DNA of 64,000 nucleotides from Gentiana macrophylla. Its lineage: Eukaryota > Streptophyta > Magnoliopsida > Gentianales > Gentianaceae. The stretch is from NCBI GenBank assembly GCA_026214975.1, contig CM047806.1, positions 76,609,491 through 76,673,490 on the forward strand, in the 5' to 3' direction. Within the stretch, counting starts at the first letter, position 1, and each line of letters starts with the position of its first letter. Positions 46,811 to 57,606 of this stretch are shown in pieces. Position numbers and translations under genes: made by a program. The notes below the pieces were generated by a model. The model had not been told where the DNA came from. It searched no databases and saw only the letters and a list, made by a program, of their open reading frames with translations.

Positions 46811-47224
46811 GCTTGTTTTGTCCTTCTTTCTTTGTTGGTTGTCGCTTAGCCTTATAAGCATGATTTATCTTTATGAAACCTTTATATATGATATGTTAAT
46901 ATGGTATAAACGTAGACAAGCCTGAATTGAGCTTCGATTCGCTCGCTTAAAACACCGAATGTACTCTTAAAGGGAGTTGAAGTTCGGATCCGTCGGAAGA
47001 GCATGATAGGCTTGTGCTTTGATGAATTAGGATTCATCAACGCCTGTAATGTGCTAGACTTGTCCGTGTCTAGTGGTCTAGGAAGAGAGTAGTCTATGTG
47101 AGGGAGATTACTTGAAAATACTCAAAGTTGGCTAGCTAATAACCTAATAAACAACGTGCTTGACTAGTAAAAGATTAAACAACCTGCCTCTCTTGGCTGT
47201 GCACCAGTGCTAAATCGCGATGCA

Positions 47225-47440
47225 TGTGCTACCTCTGAAGGTGGAAGAACTTCAGAGTCAAAAGACCCTAAGCACGGAGGGACTCACGAGAGGTGTGCGT
47301 GCTATCGGAGTCTACCTTTCTAGACTTCGTGGGTATTGGTGTGATCCACTAATATGTTGCAAAAGAGTGTTCCCAAGGTGGAAGAACTCAGAGGTCAAAG
47401 ACCCTAAGTACAGTAGGACTCACTTTGAGGGATGCGCAGT
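47225..47440 (+). repeat. Duplicated 45-bp module in the element C LTR
   Basis: AGGTGGAAGAACT(T)CAGAG followed by TCAAA(A)GACCCTAAG(C/T)AC and GGACTCAC occurs at about 47238 and 47378, about 140 bases apart; the 3' LTR has the same pair at about 53103 and 53241. Confidence 0.8.
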
Positions 47441-48107
47441 AGTGCCCTTGAGTGCGGTTGTAACATAGATAGGTTAAGCTAGAAACAGCTTAGTCACAAC
47501 ATGTTGATGAGCATGAAGTGAACCCTAGATTGAGTCGGTCTCACTTAAATAACTAATTAAATAATTATCTTTTCTTTATAAACTATAGTTGTTATCATAG
47601 CTTCTCTTTCTTCGAGTACGCTGTACTTACCTCGAATGCATATTTTTCTATGTGTTTGGGGGTGAGAAGACGAACAGGTTGATCAGGTTAGCCTTGAGCT
47701 CGTCGAGGAGTTCAATGATGTTTTGATGGCGTTGAAGTCACTCTGATGTTTTCCTTCACTTTTCTTTTAAAGGTTGTACGGTTTATCTTGTAGATTCTCT
47801 TATAAGCTTGTTGTACTTTTATTTCAAGTTTGTGAGACTAGTTTGGTATCGTTCTTTTGAGGCATCGTACGTTGTAAGTTTTATATCGTTGTTGTAAGCT
47901 TTTCCCTTTTTTTTTACCCCTAGATGGTTTGTATTCTATTCTAGTAGCATTTATGTTTTATACCCGAGTCTTTTGGGCTTCCGTTGCTTTATTTTTGATA
48001 CGACGACGACGTAGAGGTCAAGCGTATAATTTTAGATTTATTTAACGTTATACGCGCCGAACGCTCTCTTCCGGATAAGGGCTCGGTATCCGGGAGCGGG
48101 CGCTACA

Positions 48108-51100
48108 GCTTGGTATCGAGAGAAGCTCCTTGCTTTTCTAGGCTTCCCTTCCTTAAGATAAGACCTTTAAGACTGCTTAGTAACCATTCTGACTTCTTTG
48201 ATCTTTCAGAATTGCAGGAATTCATAGAAGTTTCTTTGCTGACCTAAACTTTTGTTTTTAAGATAAGGTATCTTAGATCTTTTAGAACCTTTCTGACTTC
48301 TTTTTTCTTGGTGGCAAATCGTAAAACTAAGAATCTTTAGACCTTGGTCAAGTTTCACTAGACCAGGTGAAAGAGTCTTCCTAGGCAAAGGTTAGTTAGA
48401 GTTCCAAGCTCACATCCTTTATGTGATGCCCTCTAGTGTTCCTTCTAGGATCTTTAGCGTAACCCTTCTCTTCTTTTGGAGCTTCTAGACTTTTCTCCTT
48501 TTGCTCTTTTCTTGGAGGATTTAATATTTTCTTATTGCGACCTTTTGATTCAATCATTACCTTGATTTTGTATTTTGGTGTTATGCAAAACGAGTAAAAC
48601 AACTTTGTTCACGTTTCTATATGTCTTTTAATATTACTTCTGATGTTTCAAAAATTCTATAAATTTGCAGTCACTTAGAAATTGCCTTATCTACATTTTC
48701 TATTTTGGCATCAACTTAGTTTTCAATATGGATTGTTCATAAATTGTTTAACAAGGAGGAGTACTGCTCGTAAAAATTCTGCAAATGGTACTTTACTTAT
48801 GAGTCTGCTTTTGAATAAGCTAAACATCTTCAAATGACTTAATTTTTGATATGTTGTAGAAAACTCTCTGATCTGCAATTTTGTTTTGGAGTCAAGTCCT
48901 AATTCTTTCTAGTTTGAGTTCAATCTGCAAATTAATGCAGATTTTAAATTTCTGAAAGTTTTGATGACTTACATGCGTAGCTTGACGAAAATAATTATTT
49001 TTAACCAACTTATGCTTTTCCATAAATTCTGAATTTTGTGTAGCATATGTAAAGCTTGTATACCTACAACTTTTCTTTTTACATCTTGTTCAAAATTAAT
49101 TTGGGTTACTTTGTGCAAGTCAATCATTTCATGGTTGATGTATGTACTTAAACTCTTAAAACCCTTTTAAGTACTTGTTCATGAAAGGCCATACAACATT
49201 CTTTCACCTTGGAAGTTTAGGTGTGGGGTAGTATGTGTTGGGAAGGCTTTGAAGCATAAGACCCTAACTTACTTGTTATCCAAAATAAGAAGTTTAGTGA
49301 GTAGATATTAAGTCTTGTAGATTTAATACCCTTTTGTGACAAGAAACACTTACATGGTGACTTTCCAATCCCATGTTTTCTTTAACGAGGTACTTTTATA
49401 ATCATTTGATTCACACTTAGTTACCTCTAATTTCAAATGTTTTTCCCTTGCATACTATTTGTGACCAATGTGGTAGCCGGATCATCCGCTTGAAACTTTT
49501 GAACTCGTAAGAGTCCTTCCATGGCGAAGTTTTATTTTTCAACTCGTGCGCATACTTTGATGTTTTTTTTTATGAAGATGTTTTCATAGTGTCAAATGCT
49601 TGATTTAAAGGAAATGAGTTTCTCATCCTTTGAACTATTTGAATCGCAATCAGATACCCTTTCATTGCATCATGTTTAGCAAATTCGGTCAATACACTTT
49701 TACATCCTAGTGATTACCTTCAATGCATCCCATACATGATGTTTTGGTGCGTAAAACTTTTGTTTAAAGACTCAACTCTTTTATTAGAATTTTATACATT
49801 TCAAAACAGGTGGAAAGATCAAACTTTCTCAAAACATCCATTTTTAATTACATAATCCTTTGTCTTCCGGTAAGAATACGTGAACAACCATTCCTTACCA
49901 AAGTGTTATTTAGTAACTCCAGGCTACTTTTAAAAAAAAAAAAAAATTATATACATGTGTTCAAAAGTTCTATCGATAATTACTTTGAAGATATGCATCT
50001 TTTACTCCTTATGAAATTTTTGTCTTTGAATAAGCGAGTAGTTGAACCTCCCTTACAACTCATGCACGCCTTTTAAAGCTACGCTTGATAAAGGATTTAG
50101 CATGCAACTTATTTTGTTAAGAGTTTTCCTCGACAAAGAAAATTTTTTTACTACACAGTGTTAAGTTGTTTTGTTTTATTCTAAACCTTCTTTCTTCAAA
50201 TTGGAAGAAATGACTTTCTGATTTTTTTATTTTATTTTAAGAACAAAGGGTTGTCCTTATCCTTTGAACACTTTCCCCTTCAATTCAAAACCTTTTAACA
50301 AAATCACAATAGTCCTTATTGTGTGAATCTTTGAACGACACAAAAAAACATGCACTATTCGAAACTCTTGTGTTTTCTTTACTCAATGTCACTTATGATT
50401 TCTTCACGAAAGCACTCTCCGGTTTACCTTTATCTTTGAACCTTTGGAGAAGATGTTTTCCCTCTTTCAAAGATAATATTTTAACCGCAACGGTTGTTGA
50501 AAGAAATAGATTATGCATTTTCTCGAATTCTTTTGCTTTCTTTCCACGTTATCATTCATGACCCTTTCGCAACATTTCACCAATTTACTTGGATTCTCAA
50601 AGATGAAATCTTTCGAAAGAATATTATTCGTCTTCAAATTTTTATATATATTTATTATATGTATATGTACATATTTGAATAATATTTGAGACTTCTTCCA
50701 CTTCTAGACCTTTCTATTGAACTTCTTAATAGCAAGTTTGTCTTTCTTTTGCATTCAATCATACCACTTACTTCAAGAGAAAGGAAAATGTTCCAACTGA
50801 TTTTGTAGAATGACCTCTGGTTTGTGATAAATGTCTCACTGTGAGTACTTTTTGTTTTTAGTGACTTATCACAAGTACCCTCATATAGGCAAATTTTATA
50901 TATCATCCATTTTGCATTATCTAAACAAATGTTTTATTATATGCATGTGAACCAAGTTCAATCCGTCTTCATTTTGTGTTATACATCTCAAGATTTTCCT
51001 ATTTGCTATCTCCTTAGTAGTTTCAAATTTTCAAAATATTTGCATAACCATTCTTACCTTCCTTCCGAATCAAAGTGAGGACAAGTTTAAAACTTTGTTT

Positions 51101-51791
51101 CTTATAGATGTGTTGTTTAAAAATAAACTCTTTCACAACTCCAATATTCTCATTGGACTATAAAATTATGGTTGCTTTGATAAACTCACTTGCCGAAAGT
51201 CGCTTTCTTGTCTATAGGAAAGCCTTATAAGGTTGGTAGAAGATGTTTATATGGTTACCTTTTTGGAGACTAGTAAAGATTGAAGTTTGTCTATGGTTTG
51301 GGTGTGTTATAGATGGTTTAGTGCTGAATTGATAACAAGGCGGAATTGAAGTTCTTTAAGTTAATAGTTAGTTTCTTGAGGGTAAGGCGAATGTATAGAT
51401 CGAGAGTAACTTTTGTGTAAGTCCGAAACTTCGTAAGGGTGATGAATGGACAAAGAACCCGGAAGAATACTACATGTTAACTAGAGGATTGGCATGACTT
51501 TTGGGACAAAGTGTTATAGGAGGAGTTTAAGAAGTTAGGTTAGTAGAGTTGAGCATAAGGTAGATGAAAGGTGTGAATAAGATAGAATGGTGCTTGGGTC
51601 TGAAGTGCAAGATTAGTTGTGTGGAAAGTACTGAAGTCTTGTCGATGAAATTACTAAGGTTCAAATCAGTTGGAGATAACATTGGTGTGTTTTTGAAAGT
51701 GAACTAGAAGGTACGCAAACTGGTATCTAAGTTGAGAGTGGTGTTGGTTTTGGCAAGTTTCGAGGACGAAACTTCTTTAAGGGGGGAAGAA
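48108..51791 (+). other. Interior of element C, non-coding
   Basis: Begins with PBS-like TGGTATCGAGA (48111-48121; the tRNA-Met match lacks one A) and ends with the purine run AGGGGGGAAGAA (51780-51791). T-rich, with repeated words such as CTGACTTCTTT near 48190 and 48290, an A-run at 49930-49944, and a TA-rich stretch at 50640-50670. The longest frames (48396-48602 minus, 49810-50076 plus) show no known domain. Confidence 0.75.
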
Positions 51792-53969
51792 TGTAACATC
51801 CCGACTTTTCGAAAAAGGTAAAAAGAGTCTTTTAACAAATTCAGTTTTTCGGGTTATTTAATTAAACGATTTGAAGTATATTTATATATATATATTTTGT
51901 TATATAAGAGAGAAAACCAGATTTTTGTTAAGCAAGGGTGTTTTAGTAAAAAGGGGTTTATTTTGGAAGTGGGTATTTAAGGTAACCTAACACTAATCTC
52001 CTAAACTTAATTAGAAATCGCCACGCTTCCCCTCCTCTCTCTGCAAATGAGAAAGAAAAGGAGAGACTAGAAGAGTTCTTCACCATCAAAGGAAGGGTTG
52101 ATCGCTTTTCCGAGCAAATTCAAGAGTTGGAATCGCGTGTGTAGAGGACAGCGCTTTTGCCTTCGGTTTGGTTGTGTTGCAAAGAGCTTTTCTCTGAGTT
52201 TTGACCTGGTTGGTGGCTGCACTTAGGTAAGGAGAACTACCCCTATGATCTCAATTGTCTTTATAAGGTTTAGATGTTTTTGTAAAGTGTTTTGGTGCTA
52301 GAAAGATGAGTTGTTGGGTTGAGCATTGATCATAAGTGCTATGGTATGTCTAGATGTAGTTTTCTGTTTTTCTCGTGTTGTTCTTGCCGATGTTTGGTTT
52401 GGAAACGATCCGAAATCGCATGATGATGATTCTAGGGTTTGGGTCGAACCAGGTGGACGGGCGCCTGGTTCACTGGGCGGGCGTCTGGCTCGAGTACATT
52501 TCGACGAGCGTCCTGCCTCTCCTCTCGACGGGCGCCTGGAAGTGTTGTTTACATTCGTGATTGAAATCGCTTTTAGGTGGACGGGCGTCTGGGTATAGTG
52601 GACGGGCGTCCAGCTTTGGACGGGCGCCCGTAAGAAGGTTCGAGACGGCGCCCCCAGGGTCTTAAACGGGCGCTCTAGCTTGTTTTGTCCTTCTTTCTTT
52701 GTTGGTTGTCGTTTAGCCTTATAAGCATGATTTATCTTTATGAAACCTTTATATATGATATGTTAATATGGTATAAACGTAGACAAGCCTGAATTGAGCT
52801 TCGATTCGCTCGCTTAAAACACCGAATGTACTCTTAAAGGGAGTTGAAGTTCGGATCCGTCGGAAGAGCATGATAGGCTTGTGCTTTGATGAATTAGGAT
52901 TCATCAACGCCTGTGTATGTGCTAGGACTTGTCCGTGTCTAGTGGTCTAGGAAGAGAGTAGTCTATGTGAGGAGATTACTTGAAAATACTCGGTTGGCTA
53001 GCTAATAACCTAATAAACAACGATTTGACTAGTAAAAGATTAAACAACTGCCTCTCTTGGCTAGGCACCAAAGCTAAATCGCGATGCATGTGCTACCTCT
53101 GAAGGTGGAAGAACTTCGTGAGTCAAAAGACCCTAAGCACGGAGGACTCTCACGAGGTGTGCGTGCTATCGGAGTCTACCTTTCTAGACTTCGTGGGTAT
53201 TGGTGTGATCCACTAATATGTTGCAAAAGAGTGTTCCCAAGGTGGAAGAACTCAGAGTCAAAGACCCTAAGTACAGAGGGACTCTGCCTGAGGGGGATGC
53301 GCGTAGTGCCCTTGAGTGCGGTTGTAACATAGATAGGTTAAGCTAGAAACAGCTAGTCACAACATGTTGATGAGCATGAAGTGAACCCTAGATTGAGTCG
53401 GTCTCACTTAAATAACTAATTAAATAATTATCTTTTCTTTATAAACTATAGTTGTTATCATAGCTTCTCTTTCTTCTTTGAGTACGCTTGTACTTACCTC
53501 GAATGCATATTTTTCTATGTGTTTGGGGGTGAGAAGACGAACAGTTGATCAGTTAGCCTTGAGCTCGTCGAGGAGTTCAATGATGTTTTGATGGCGCTGA
53601 AGTCACTCGATGTTTTCCTTCACTTTTCTTTTAAAGGTTGTACGGTTTATCTTGTAGATTCTCTTATAAGCTTGTTGTACTTTTATTTCAAGTTTGTGAG
53701 ACTAGTTTGGTATCGTTCTTTTGAGGCATCGTGACGCTGTAAGTTTTATATCGTTGTTGTAAGCTTTTCCCTTTTTTTTTACCCCTAGATGGTTTGTATT
53801 CTATTCTAGTAGCATTTATGTTTTATACCCGAGTCTTTTGGGCTTCCGTTGCTTTATTTTTGATACGACGACGTAGAGGCTGGCGTATAATTTTAGATTT
53901 ATTTAACGTTATACGCGCCGAACGTTCTCTTCCGGATAAGGGCTCGGTATCTGGGAGCGGGGCGTTACA
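51792..53969 (+). repeat. 3' LTR of element C (2178 bp)
   Basis: Starts TGTAACATCCCGAC directly after the polypurine tract; ends GGGGCGTTACA before TSD CATAT. Near-full match to 45935-48107. Confidence 0.93.
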
Positions 53970-53974
53970 CATAT

Positions 53975-54489
53975 TATTCCCAGTAGAGAACAACCATGTC
54001 TTGAAAGGCTTTACTGACAGTGACTGGGCGGGTTGTCCTGAAACCAGAAAGTCTGTGTCAGGCTACATGATGTTTTTGGGAGATGCTCCTATTTATTGAA
54101 AAGCAAAGAAGTGGACATCCATTACAAGGATCTCCTCAGAATCTGAGTACGAGGCTATGTCTAGTGCCATGTGTGAACTTCAGTGGCTAGTTTATATTTT
54201 ACATGATTTATAGATTCTTGTTTAGTTGCCTGCTTTGCTGTTTTGTGACAATGTCAGTGCTATGCATATTGCTCATATTCCTTTGTTCCATGAAAGGATC
54301 AAGCACATTGAAATTTATCTTCATGTTGTAAGGGACAAAGTCAAGTCTGGTCTTGTCAAATTGCTACATGTGAATACTAATGAGCAGATTGATGACATTC
54401 TCACAAGGTCTTTGGATGCACCACTCTTTTCTTATCTATTGGACAAGCTGGGGATTTCCAAGATATTTCAACCAAGTACCAGTGGCTAA
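53975..54489 (+). pseudogene. Copia D RNase H, continued after element C
   Basis: Reads LFPVENNHVLKGFTDSDWAG, the first catalytic aspartate of copia RNase H, then SGYMMFLGDAPIYWKAKKW with W changed to a stop, and ISSESEYEAMSSAMCELQWL. After two stops, 54226-54489 reads LPALLFCDNVSAMHIAHIPL, RIKHIEIYLHVVRDKV and the C-terminal QIDDILTRSLDAPLFSYLLD, ending in a natural-looking stop before the PPT. The enzyme would degrade RNA in the RNA/DNA hybrid. Confidence 0.87.
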
Positions 54490-54540
54490 AAGAGTGCTGA
54501 GTGCAAGCTGATTCATGTATCACTATCAGCTTGAGGGAGG

Positions 54541-54864
54541 TGTTACAATATATGGCTAAAGGAGTGTTAAGGGCAAGCTGAGAAATTCAGCATAGACAAC
54601 CAGTTGAGGATATTCAGCTGATCAACACAGACTCATCAGAGTGCTGAGGACTCAGCATGATGCAGCAGGATGTGTTTATATAGTTTGTAGTTAGAACGAT
54701 TATTCTGTTATAACTTCCATGTAGCTTTTATTAACTTATACATGTGGTGTGATACTATAAATACCCTATGATCAGCATCATTGTAACTTAACACAATTAT
54801 TATCTTTGAGTAATAATACTTCGCATTTTATTTAGTTGTGTTTTTAAGTTTGACAACTTCAACA
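54541..54864 (+). repeat. 3' LTR of copia D (324 bp)
   Basis: Starts TGTTACAATATATGGC after TTGAGGGAGG (PPT, 54531-54540) and ends ACTTCAACA. It holds the roughly 29-base piece missing from the 5' LTR. Confidence 0.9.
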
Positions 54865-55388
54865 CATACCCAGTCCTAGAGTCAAAAGATGATGATCACC
54901 ATACCAGATCATGCGGATGAGAAGTTGAAACTATTCCTTGCAACATGCTTGAAAGTGGTGACTTGTGTAACTCAAACAAAAAGGATATTGAGTATGATAA
55001 AAGATGAAAGTTATAGGTCTTGGAGTTTGCTAGGTGATATCCAAAAGTCATAATGTTTTTGAACATGGAGAGGTTGGTCAAAAACAACTATTTTCTTTTG
55101 ATAAAAAAAAACGTTTATCACAATCTTTTCCAAGTTAGTATACACCGACTTAGGTTGCAGGCTGTAATCAAACTAAAACGAATTTTACTTGGGTCCAAAA
55201 GGGAGAACGTAGATCATAGAGTTGGTCATAACATATCCAAAGATAAAGTCATTTGAATATGTACGACTTATTTAAGAAGGATTAAGAAAAGATGATCCAC
55301 AATAGATTTTTCAAACATATAGTCAAATTTTGTTTTGAAATTCGTTAGTGTAACCCTTTTTGAAAAGTTAAGTAGATGTAAAAAGATA

Positions 55389-55572
55389 TGTTGAAGATAC
55401 GATTACCTATCTTCGGATACGCTAATAATGATGATTGATTGTCGTTTGATTTTATTTGATTCTTTTCTTTATTATTTACTTGTTGGCCAAGAAGTATAGT
55501 CCTATAAAACATTGATGTACCATTCACAATGATTTAATGAAAAAAATAATATTTCCTCTTTATAAATTATTA
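55389..55572 (+). repeat. 5' terminal repeat of the 1.3-kb TRIM-like element
   Basis: 184 bp, partner of 56517-56701; identical by eye except for a few substitutions and one-base indels. Confidence 0.85.
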
Positions 55573-55720
55573 TGGTAGCAGAGATTTTCGACTAACGTCT
55601 TTCAGATCCTGGTCAATCGTATAGAAATTCGTTTGGGTGGGGGTTTGTTACCGTAATCTACACGTACCCTCACCCCTCAACAGTGTTCTTTCACATAGTT
55701 TCTTTTTTCCGTTGATTTTT

Positions 55721-55963
55721 TTAGTCATAAAAATAAATTGCTCTATCATTATGACCTCCCACACCCTCCGCAATTTTTTTCCAAATCTTTAGGCAGGAGA
55801 GTGAAGCAACAGCAACACAAACACAACCCGCAGCAACGGAGCTGAGAGTGCGAAGGAAGCCGCAATTAAATATTGTTTGAATCGTGTTTTCTTTCTCTCC
55901 TTCCATCAAATTCTTTCCCAATAATTCTTCCTCTTTATTTCTTCTTCTATTATTTTCTTCCAT
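55721..55963 (-). pseudogene. Antisense 80-codon ORF in the TRIM-like element, possible captured gene piece
   Basis: On the minus strand an open frame reads MEENNRRRNKEEELLGKNLM, then NCGFLRTLSSVAAGCVCVAV and ASLSCLKIWKKIAEGVGG. The middle is hydrophobic enough for one membrane segment. The composition (NCG, GC-rich codons) differs from the AT-rich flanks of the element. I do not recognise it. It may be a host exon picked up by the element, or chance. Confidence 0.3.
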
Positions 55964-56516
55964 TTATAATCACTTTATTTTTTTATTAAATTATTTTTCT
56001 TTTAAGAGAAGTTTTATCTATCGTCAAACTTCTTTTCAAATCCGGTATTTTTTTTAATTTAGGGCTTTTACAACCCTCAATATTCCAAATCTTATTAAGG
56101 GTTTTTACAATCTTCCATTCCAAATTTCCTTAATTAGGGTACAACCCTACATTCCAAATTTTAGTAAGTTTTGTCTCAACCATGTGTTGATCACAAGGGT
56201 AACCACACATCAATTTTTTTTATTCAGCTATAAATTTTTTTTTAGGGTATCACATCCCTTAAGGATGATATTCCCTCCAAATATTTTTTCCTCCCTATCA
56301 CTTCTTTTATGACTCTTTAAAAAAACAAATAGAGTCATCCATTACAAATAACAAATTGAGGCATCCATTACAGATTCAAGCAATAGCAGGTTGATGTGAA
56401 GCAGTTGCTGTCGATTGATATGTAGAAGTTTGTTGCAGGCACATGTGAGGAAACAAGATTCATTCATTACGAGTCAATCTCCATGTTCAGTGCATTACCA
56501 TGAGATTGCGGGGGCG

Positions 56517-56701
56517 TGTTGAAGATACGATTACCTATCTTCGGATACCGCTAATAATGATGATAGACTGTCGTTTGATTTTATTTGATTCTTGGCTTTA
56601 TTATTTACTTGTTGGCCAAGTAGTATAGTCCTATAAAACATTGATGTATCATTCACAATGATTTAATGAAAAAAATAATATTTTCCCTTTATAATTTATT
56701 A
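56517..56701 (+). repeat. 3' terminal repeat of the 1.3-kb TRIM-like element
   Basis: 185 bp, starts TGTTGAAGATACG after GCGGGGGCG; ends TTTATTA before AGAGA. Confidence 0.85.
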
Positions 56702-57251
56702 AGAGAACTTGTAGAAAACGAAACCTTTCTTGAGGAGTTAAATTTTCAAACCTTATGGAGTAGGGAAAATGATTGTTCACCATAACGAAAATGTGAACAA
56801 AACCATGTACACATGTTGCTTAGAGCAAAGTTACAAAAAGGACGAGGAAGCTATATGCTAGAGGCATGGGAGCATCTAGCATTGAACATTCTTAATTAAT
56901 GGATTGCACCATGAATGAAAAAGCTAGAAAAGGTCCAAGTGCAAATCATTATGCACAATATCAAGCCGAATCTCCGAGAAATGATGAATTAAACAAAAGG
57001 AAACGTGGAAAGGAAAGATCCATGAGTTTTGAAGAAACCTAGAGGTTTCGTTAGGGAGGTTAACATAAATTCAGTTTATAAGGACCATCATCTTAAGACG
57101 TAAACATAAAACGTATGCCTCAAAACTTCACTTAAGGAGCTTCACACTTAGCCCTAATGTCACACCACCTAAACTTCAAGTTCCAATCTTACTAGATTCA
57201 ACACTTAGAGGATTAACTTACAAGGTCAACATTTAGAAGATTCGCTTAGAA

Positions 57252-57474
57252 ACCCCTGGATATGGCCTAGTGGTAAAGGGGAGGGGTGGATAATCAATGC
57301 TATGTTCCTAAAGCCGGAGGTTGGGGGTTCGATTCTCGGCCCCTTCCGGTAAGAGGATATAAGTAGCACCCCCTTCCTGGAGCTACTAGGTTACCTGATT
57401 AACCTCTTCTCACATTCCTGTGGGATCGGGGGTGAGGGGACCCTCAATGGTAGGGTTTACCATTTTTTTAGAAT
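57252..57474 (+). mobile_element. tRNA-derived SINE with 12-bp TSD
   Basis: About 223 bp with internal RNA polymerase III promoter: box A TGGCCTAGTGG (57263-57273) and box B GGTTCGATTCTC (57326-57337), about 50 bases apart. The tRNA-like head is followed by a unique body and a T-rich tail (CATTTTTTTAGAAT). A perfect 12-bp target duplication ATTCGCTTAGAA lies at 57240-57251 and 57475-57486. SINEs are mobilised by a partner LINE; an L1-type LINE is present in this window but has a different (poly-A) end. Confidence 0.9.
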
Positions 57475-57594
57475 ATTCGCTTAGAAGGTCGATACTTAAG
57501 AAGTCCAACCTCAAAATTCACAACTTAAAGATCTAAACTTGACAAGATCACAACTTAGGACATCTAAAACTTATGCAACAATGTTACTTTATTT

Positions 57595-57604
57595 TCTGAT
57601 ACCA
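57595..57604 (-). promoter_or_regulatory. Primer binding site of a minus-strand gypsy-like element
   Basis: The minus strand reads TGGTATCAGA, two bases from an LTR end GGGGCGTCACA at 57607. Confidence 0.75.
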
Positions 57605-57606
57605 AC

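Larger units (their letters stand above)
45935..48107 (+). repeat. 5' LTR of element C (2173 bp)
   Basis: Aligns with 51792-53969 over its full length, including the GGACGGGCG cluster and the duplicated GGTGGAAGAACT module. Differences are mostly one-base indels and small gaps. Ends GGGCGCTACA, one base different from the 3' copy GGGGCGTTACA. Confidence 0.93.
45935..53969 (+). mobile_element. Element C: non-autonomous gypsy-type LTR element (LARD-like), 8035 bp
   Basis: LTRs of 2173 and 2178 bp (45935-48107, 51792-53969), both TGTAACATCCCGAC ... TACA, and a perfect TSD CATAT at 45930-45934 and 53970-53974. A PBS-like TGGTATCGAGA starts 3 bases after the 5' LTR, and AGGGGGGAAGAA precedes the 3' LTR. 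The 3.7-kb interior has no gag or pol domain and no frame above about 90 codons. Just before the PPT the interior carries TTTCGAGGACGAAA, a wording common upstream of the PPT in Tekay/Del-type gypsy elements; with the TGTAACATCCC/GGGGCGTTACA ends this suggests that lineage. It must have been moved in trans. Confidence 0.9.
44408..54864 (+). mobile_element. Copia element D, deleted and split by two insertions
   Basis: LTRs at 44408-44697 and 54541-54864 both start TGTTACAATATATGGC and end ACTTCAACA. A PBS follows the 5' LTR directly and a polypurine GAGGGAGG precedes the 3' LTR. TSDs are TATAC (44403-44407) and CATAC (54865-54869), four of five bases alike. The interior keeps only a leader, the end of RT and RNase H; gag to RT is deleted. 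It is interrupted by an E-family LTR (44991-45656) and by element C (45935-53969). Without those two it would be about 1.75 kb. Confidence 0.88.
55389..56701 (+). mobile_element. TRIM-like LTR element, 1313 bp
   Basis: Direct terminal repeats of about 184 bp (55389-55572 and 56517-56701) both start TGTTGAAGATACGATTACC and end ATTATTA/TTTATTA. A PBS-like TGGTAGCAGAG (55573-55583) directly follows the first and a purine-rich GAGATTGCGGGGGCG precedes the second. The flanks AGATA (55384-55388) and AGAGA (56702-56706) agree in four of five bases, a probable TSD. The 0.94-kb interior lacks gag/pol. It is longer than a classical TRIM because of a foreign-looking interior. Confidence 0.8.
54870..57594 (-). 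other. Remnant interior of a minus-strand gypsy-like element, host of a TRIM and a SINE
   Basis: No coding domain. It lies directly downstream, in minus orientation, of a PBS (57595-57604) and gypsy-like LTR, so it should be that element's interior. The part at 54990-55110 (GAAAGTTATAGGTCTTGGAG and following) resembles, in inverted orientation, the style of 48980-49070 in element C. Two smaller elements inserted into it: 55389-56701 and 57252-57474. Confidence 0.45.

Noticed and set aside
46471..46849. ORFs over the GGACGGGCG cluster in the element C LTRs
   Set aside because: They translate the minisatellite (DGR repeats), overlap in two frames and differ between the two LTRs.
48396..48602. 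Lysine/glutamate-rich 68-codon minus-strand ORF in element C
   Set aside because: Resembles a random translation of a CTTCTTTT-rich strand; no counterpart of gag nucleocapsid motifs.
57252..57340. Box A/box B region considered as a true tRNA gene
   Set aside because: Spacing and flanks do not allow a cloverleaf with a closed acceptor stem, and a perfect 12-bp TSD with tail shows a SINE insertion.
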